Of a DNA stretch of 8,536 nt, positions 6,532 through 8,536 are shown in pieces. A program made the translations under genes and the position numbers. The first letter of the stretch is position 1. Each line of letters opens with the position of its first letter. This DNA is from DATEEW01 sp035273665 (GTDB taxonomy: Bacteria > Pseudomonadota > Gammaproteobacteria > Burkholderiales > SG8-39), in assembly GCA_035273665.1 (NCBI GenBank), contig DATEOW010000013.1, forward strand, positions 1 to 8,536. The letters run 5' to 3'. The notes below the pieces were generated by a model. The model had not been told where the DNA came from, made no database searches, and saw only the letters and a program-made list of their open reading frames with translations.

Positions 6532-6990
6532 CTAACTCGCCGCTTTCGCCTTGTATCCGCCCGCCGGCACTCTGAACGCGATATTGATGCGGTTCCATCC
6601 GTTGATGGCTACAACGGCGAGCGTCAGGTTCACCAGTTCTTCTTCGCTGAAGTGCTCGCGCACCGCGTGATGGATTGCGTCCGGGACGTCGCCGTCGCGG
6701 ATGCGTGTGACCGCTTCGGTCCATTCGAGCGCGGCGCGTTCGCGGTCGCTGTAGAAGGGCGCCTCGCGCCAGGCGTTAAGCACATAAAGGCGTTGCTCGG
6801 TCTCGCCCGCAGCGCGAGCATCTTTGCTATGCATGTCGAGGCAGTAGGCGCAGCCATTGATTTGCGAGGCGCGCATTTTGACGAGCTCAAGCACGCTGTG
6901 CTCAATGCCGCAATCGTTGACGTAATTTTGCAGGCCCATCATCGCTTGCACGGCGCGGGGATGGCCGAAAACGTTTACACGAGCTTTCAT
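6532..6990 (-). CDS. AhpD-like carboxymuconolactone decarboxylase (CMD) family protein
   Basis: 152 residues of the AhpD/CMD family. The redox motif is CAYCLDMH: Cys47, Cys50 and His54, preceded by Glu35 and Lys38 (LELVKMRASQINGC) as in the alkylhydroperoxidase core. The conserved helix with AALEWTEAVT (86-95) and the tail LAVVAINGWNRINIAF (124-139) are also present. AhpD uses the CxxC pair for peroxide or thiol-disulfide chemistry. Whether this one is a peroxidase is inferred. AAAGGAA at 6997-7003 supports the ATG. It lies directly downstream of the ECF41 sigma gene behind its own ECF41-type promoter. A CMD protein is the classic partner gene (one of the COE group: CMD, oxidoreductase, epimerase) of ECF41 sigma factors, so it is the likely target. 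A weak hairpin without a T-run follows at 6509-6523. Confidence 0.92.
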   Translation of the reverse strand: MKARVNVFGHPRAVQAMMGLQNYVNDCGIEHSVLELVKMRASQINGCAYCLDMHSKDARAAGETEQRLYVLNAWREAPFYSDRERAALEWTEAVTRIRDGDVPDAIHHAVREHFSEEELVNLTLAVVAINGWNRINIAFRVPAGGYKAKAAS

Positions 6991-7021
6991 GTTGGTTCCT
7001 TTCGTAGAGGTTCATACGCTA

Positions 7022-7048
7022 GACGATTCGCGTAGCGCCTTTGTGACA
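7022..7048 (-). promoter_or_regulatory. ECF41-type promoter of the AhpD-like gene
   Basis: The minus strand reads TGTCACA (7042-7048), 16 bases, then CGTC (7022-7025). This is exactly the ECF41 target form TGTCACA-N16-CGTC as I recall it. It starts five bases after the sigma gene's stop codon. The -10 ends 31 bases before the AhpD-like ATG, leaving room for a normal leader with its ribosome-binding site. It shares CCTGTCACA and CGTCTA with the promoter of the sigma gene. Confidence 0.85.
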
Positions 7049-7053
7049 GGCGT

Positions 7054-7938
7054 TCAGCTTTCGCTCAGCTTTATGTGCTGTAGCTTGTCCGGATTGAGGA
7101 CGACATTGACATCGAGAATGCGCTGTCCGTCGGTGCGGAAAGCCATCACCGAGAACAGTTGGCCTTGGTAAATCACCGCGAGGCCCGGTTCGCCGTTGAC
7201 GTTGATGCGCCGGAACTCGACCGCCGTCTCCGCGCCTTTCCAGACGCCCACTGCGAATTTGGCGACGCGTTCGGCGCCTTGCACAACGCGCAGCGCTGCG
7301 CGCGCTTTGCCGCCGCCGTCGGAAGTCCAGCTTGCGTCTTCCGCGAGGAGGGTGAGCATGGCGTCTTTATCGTGTCGCTGAATCGCCTGCACGAATCCAT
7401 CGAGCAGGCGGGGCAGCGCATCGGGATGAACTTGCACACGAGGCCGGTCTGCGCGCACCCGCTTGCGCGCGCGGCTGACGACTTGCCTGCTGGCGGCTTC
7501 GCTCTTGCCGAGGATGCGCGCGATGTCGCTGTAGTCGGAGTCAAAAACCTCATGCAGCAGAAAGGCGGCGCGTTCTTCCGGCGCCAGCCGCTCAAGCACC
7601 GCGAGAAACGCAATCGAAAGTTCCGATGCCAACTCCGCCGCCTGATCGGCCGGTGGCGCGCTTTCTGCTACTAAGGGTTCGGGCAGCCACGGCCCTGTAT
7701 AGGCCTCCCGCTCGGTGCGTAACTGGCGCAGCCGATCGATCGCGAGCCGTGTCACTGTCGTTACCAGCCAGCCTTGGGGCGTACGGACGTCTTCAATAGG
7801 CGCGTGATGCCACCGCAGATAGGCGTCCTGCACGACGTCCTCCGCCTCCGCGCGCGAGCCGAGCATGCGGTAGGCGATCTGCCAAAGGCGGCGGCGGTTG
7901 GCCTCGAAGGCCGGCGTGCGATCGATTTCAGCGCTCAT
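7054..7938 (-). CDS. ECF41-family sigma factor with fused C-terminal regulatory domain (SigJ-like)
   Basis: 294 residues. Region 2 spans about 11-75 (RRRLWQIAYRMLGS, then AEDVVQDAYLRW and TRLAIDRLR). Region 4 spans about 108-165 (LERLAPEERAAFLLHEVF, then YSDIARILGKSEAASRQVVSRARKR). The rest is a SnoaL/NTF2-like domain. The linker carries WLPEP (84-88), and the C-terminal domain DGGGK (207-211) and NPDKL (282-286). These three motifs are hallmarks of ECF41, where the fused domain replaces a separate anti-sigma factor and controls activity. No anti-sigma gene is next to it, as expected. The start is fixed because no other start codon exists before IAYRM. Its own promoter lies only eight bases upstream. 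It probably directs itself and the AhpD-like gene; the inducing signal is unknown. Confidence 0.94.
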   Translation of the reverse strand: MSAEIDRTPAFEANRRRLWQIAYRMLGSRAEAEDVVQDAYLRWHHAPIEDVRTPQGWLVTTVTRLAIDRLRQLRTEREAYTGPWLPEPLVAESAPPADQAAELASELSIAFLAVLERLAPEERAAFLLHEVFDSDYSDIARILGKSEAASRQVVSRARKRVRADRPRVQVHPDALPRLLDGFVQAIQRHDKDAMLTLLAEDASWTSDGGGKARAALRVVQGAERVAKFAVGVWKGAETAVEFRRINVNGEPGLAVIYQGQLFSVMAFRTDGQRILDVNVVLNPDKLQHIKLSES

Positions 7939-7946
7939 GGTCTTTA

Positions 7947-7973
7947 GACGGACGGCAGCCCGCTCCTGTGACA
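7947..7973 (-). promoter_or_regulatory. ECF41-type promoter of the sigma gene (autoregulation)
   Basis: The minus strand reads TGTCACA (7967-7973), 16 bases, CGTC (7947-7950), the same form and spacing as before the AhpD-like gene. The -10 ends eight bases before the ATG at 7938, so transcription should start at or within a few bases of the start codon. Just upstream (7976-8000) is A/T-rich sequence that could aid binding. The -35 lies within an 11-bp dyad, CCTGT-N-ACAGG (7965-7975). Confidence 0.82.
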
Positions 7974-7985
7974 GGTAGCGCTATT

Positions 7986-8036
7986 AAAACATTCGTTTTT
8001 TCGGCCGGTCGTTCGGCCGGCAGAGTCGACGTCGAC
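7986..8036. repeat. Cluster of short dyads between the sigma gene and the small membrane protein gene
   Basis: From left to right on the plus strand: AAAAC-N4-GTTTT (7986-7999), TTCGGCCGG twice with 12-base period (8000-8008, 8012-8020), and the perfect 12-bp palindrome GTCGACGTCGAC (8025-8036). The two CGGCCG copies (8002-8007, 8014-8019) can pair as a 6-bp hairpin. Seen on the minus strand the GC hairpin is followed by A6 and later T4. It is therefore not a standard terminator for the membrane protein gene, though it may slow polymerase. Confidence 0.45.
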
Positions 8037-8075
8037 GGACCTAGATCACAGGTTAGCGAGCGACGGCGAAGCGCA

Positions 8076-8243
8076 TTATTGCTGGTTGGCCGGCTCGCCA
8101 CCTATTTGGTGTTGTGTGCGGCCGCCCTCAGGCGCGGCGGTGTCTATATTGTCCGTGTTGCGGATGCTGCGGTTATCGGCAAACCAAGCCCCGAGCACGA
8201 TGGCGCAAGCGACGATCGCTAGGACGATAAATAAATTTTTCAT
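8076..8243 (-). CDS. Small single-pass membrane protein, unknown
   Basis: 55 residues beginning MKNLFIVLAIVACAIVLGAW. A lysine is followed by about 18 hydrophobic residues, then FADN and a polar tail ending GGEPANQQ. This is a typical small inner-membrane protein with the tail in the periplasm. IVAC resembles a lipobox, but it comes too early and is followed by hydrophobic residues, so an anchored helix is more likely. Two in-frame starts are possible: ATG at 8243 (GGA eight bases before) and ATG at 8255 (adds MEPI). Another ATG at 8275, preceded by little, opens an 11-codon frame whose TGA overlaps the ATG at 8243 (ATGA). It follows msrA on the same strand after about 100 bases and may share its transcript. 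I do not recognise a family. Confidence 0.6.
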   Translation of the reverse strand: MKNLFIVLAIVACAIVLGAWFADNRSIRNTDNIDTAAPEGGRTQHQIGGEPANQQ

Positions 8244-8340
8244 GATCGGTTCCATGGAGAAGGGATGTCCTCCATAACGCAGGCACTATGCCTATGTCGG
8301 ACACATCGGAGCGCCTGATCAGCGCAGATGCACAATGTAG

Positions 8341-8536
8341 CTACGCGCCGCTTTCGACCTTGCTATTACGCACTGGCAGCTTCCAGTTCGGCCGGACATA
8401 GTGGCAGGTGTAGCCGCCCGGATATTTCATCAGATAGTCTTGATGCTCCGGCTCGGCTTCCCAGAAATCGCCGGCAGGGACGACTTCAGTGACGACCTTG
8501 TCGGGCCACAGACCCGAGGCATCTACGTCGGCGATG
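8341..8536 (-). CDS. msrA: Peptide methionine sulfoxide reductase MsrA, C-terminal part (cut by window edge)
   Basis: The last 64 codons and TAG are present; the N-terminus with the catalytic GCFW motif lies beyond the window. The end is diagnostic: VVTEVVPAGDFWEAEPEHQDYL, then KYPGGYTCHYVRPNWKLP. AEPEHQDYL carries the conserved residues near the methyl sulfoxide pocket, and Cys in GYTCH is a conserved position often used in regenerating the enzyme. MsrA reduces methionine-S-sulfoxide in proteins with thioredoxin. The protein ends soon after LPVRNSKVESGA, without the longer cysteine-containing tail of E. coli MsrA. The near-palindrome at 8311-8325 just past the stop has no T-run. Confidence 0.93.
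   Translation of the reverse strand, partial: IADVDASGLWPDKVVTEVVPAGDFWEAEPEHQDYLMKYPGGYTCHYVRPNWKLPVRNSKVESGA

Noticed and set aside
6460..7035. 191-codon plus-strand frame opposite the AhpD-like gene
   Set aside because: It is antisense to a clear CMD-family gene and its promoter, and the product resembles no family.
7159..7674. 171-codon plus-strand frame inside the sigma factor gene
   Set aside because: It is the antisense shadow of the ECF41 coding sequence, with no independent support.
8311..8325. GCGC-CTGATCAG-CGC near-palindrome downstream of msrA as a terminator
   Set aside because: Pairing needs a bulge and no T-run follows on the minus strand.

Overview
The window looks like ordinary chromosome from a Gram-negative proteobacterium, probably beta- or gamma-proteobacterial. 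The support is indirect: GC content in the high fifties by eye, several genes with Sec-type signal peptides for a periplasm, a PAS/HisKA sensor kinase, and an ECF41-type sigma factor. I cannot name the genus. There is no prophage, complete insertion sequence, CRISPR array or RNA gene that I can support.

Left part (1-4350). Bases 1-57 are a stray copy of an internal piece of an osmC-like gene whose intact relative lies at 2588-3157. Between them a membrane sensor histidine kinase (85-2166, minus strand) is transcribed away from the intact osmC. The 421-base space between these divergent genes holds a strong hairpin but no recognisable gene. Downstream of osmC comes an exported alpha/beta hydrolase of the Cif-like epoxide hydrolase type (3427-4347). 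Its start lies in a 16-bp tandem duplication that copies the ribosome-binding site and ATG.

Middle part (4350-5960). A short scar holds two decayed genes. One is the last 31 codons of an enolase-superfamily (mandelate racemase-like) enzyme. The other is an orphan RelE/ParE-like toxin that seems to have lost its N-terminus and has no antitoxin. They are followed by an exported PHB depolymerase/feruloyl-esterase family enzyme (4828-5856).

Right part (5960-8536). All genes here are on the minus strand. In transcription order they are the end of msrA (methionine sulfoxide repair), a 55-residue membrane protein not previously listed as a long reading frame, an ECF41 sigma factor with fused C-terminal regulatory domain, an AhpD/CMD-type peroxidase-like protein, and a small secreted two-cysteine protein. 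The best regulatory signal in the window is here. The sequence CCTGTCACA-N16-CGTCTA occurs twice with identical spacing, once before the sigma gene and once before the AhpD-like gene. This matches the recalled ECF41 target promoter and implies an autoregulated two-gene regulon.

OsmC, AhpD-like, MsrA and the ECF sigma factor together give the region an oxidative or redox stress flavour, though they do not form one operon. I did not find a convincing new multi-gene system. The most interesting points are the ECF41 promoter pair with a near-leaderless sigma mRNA, the osmC duplication scar, the Cif-like enzyme with Phe at the ring-opening Tyr position, and the small membrane protein.
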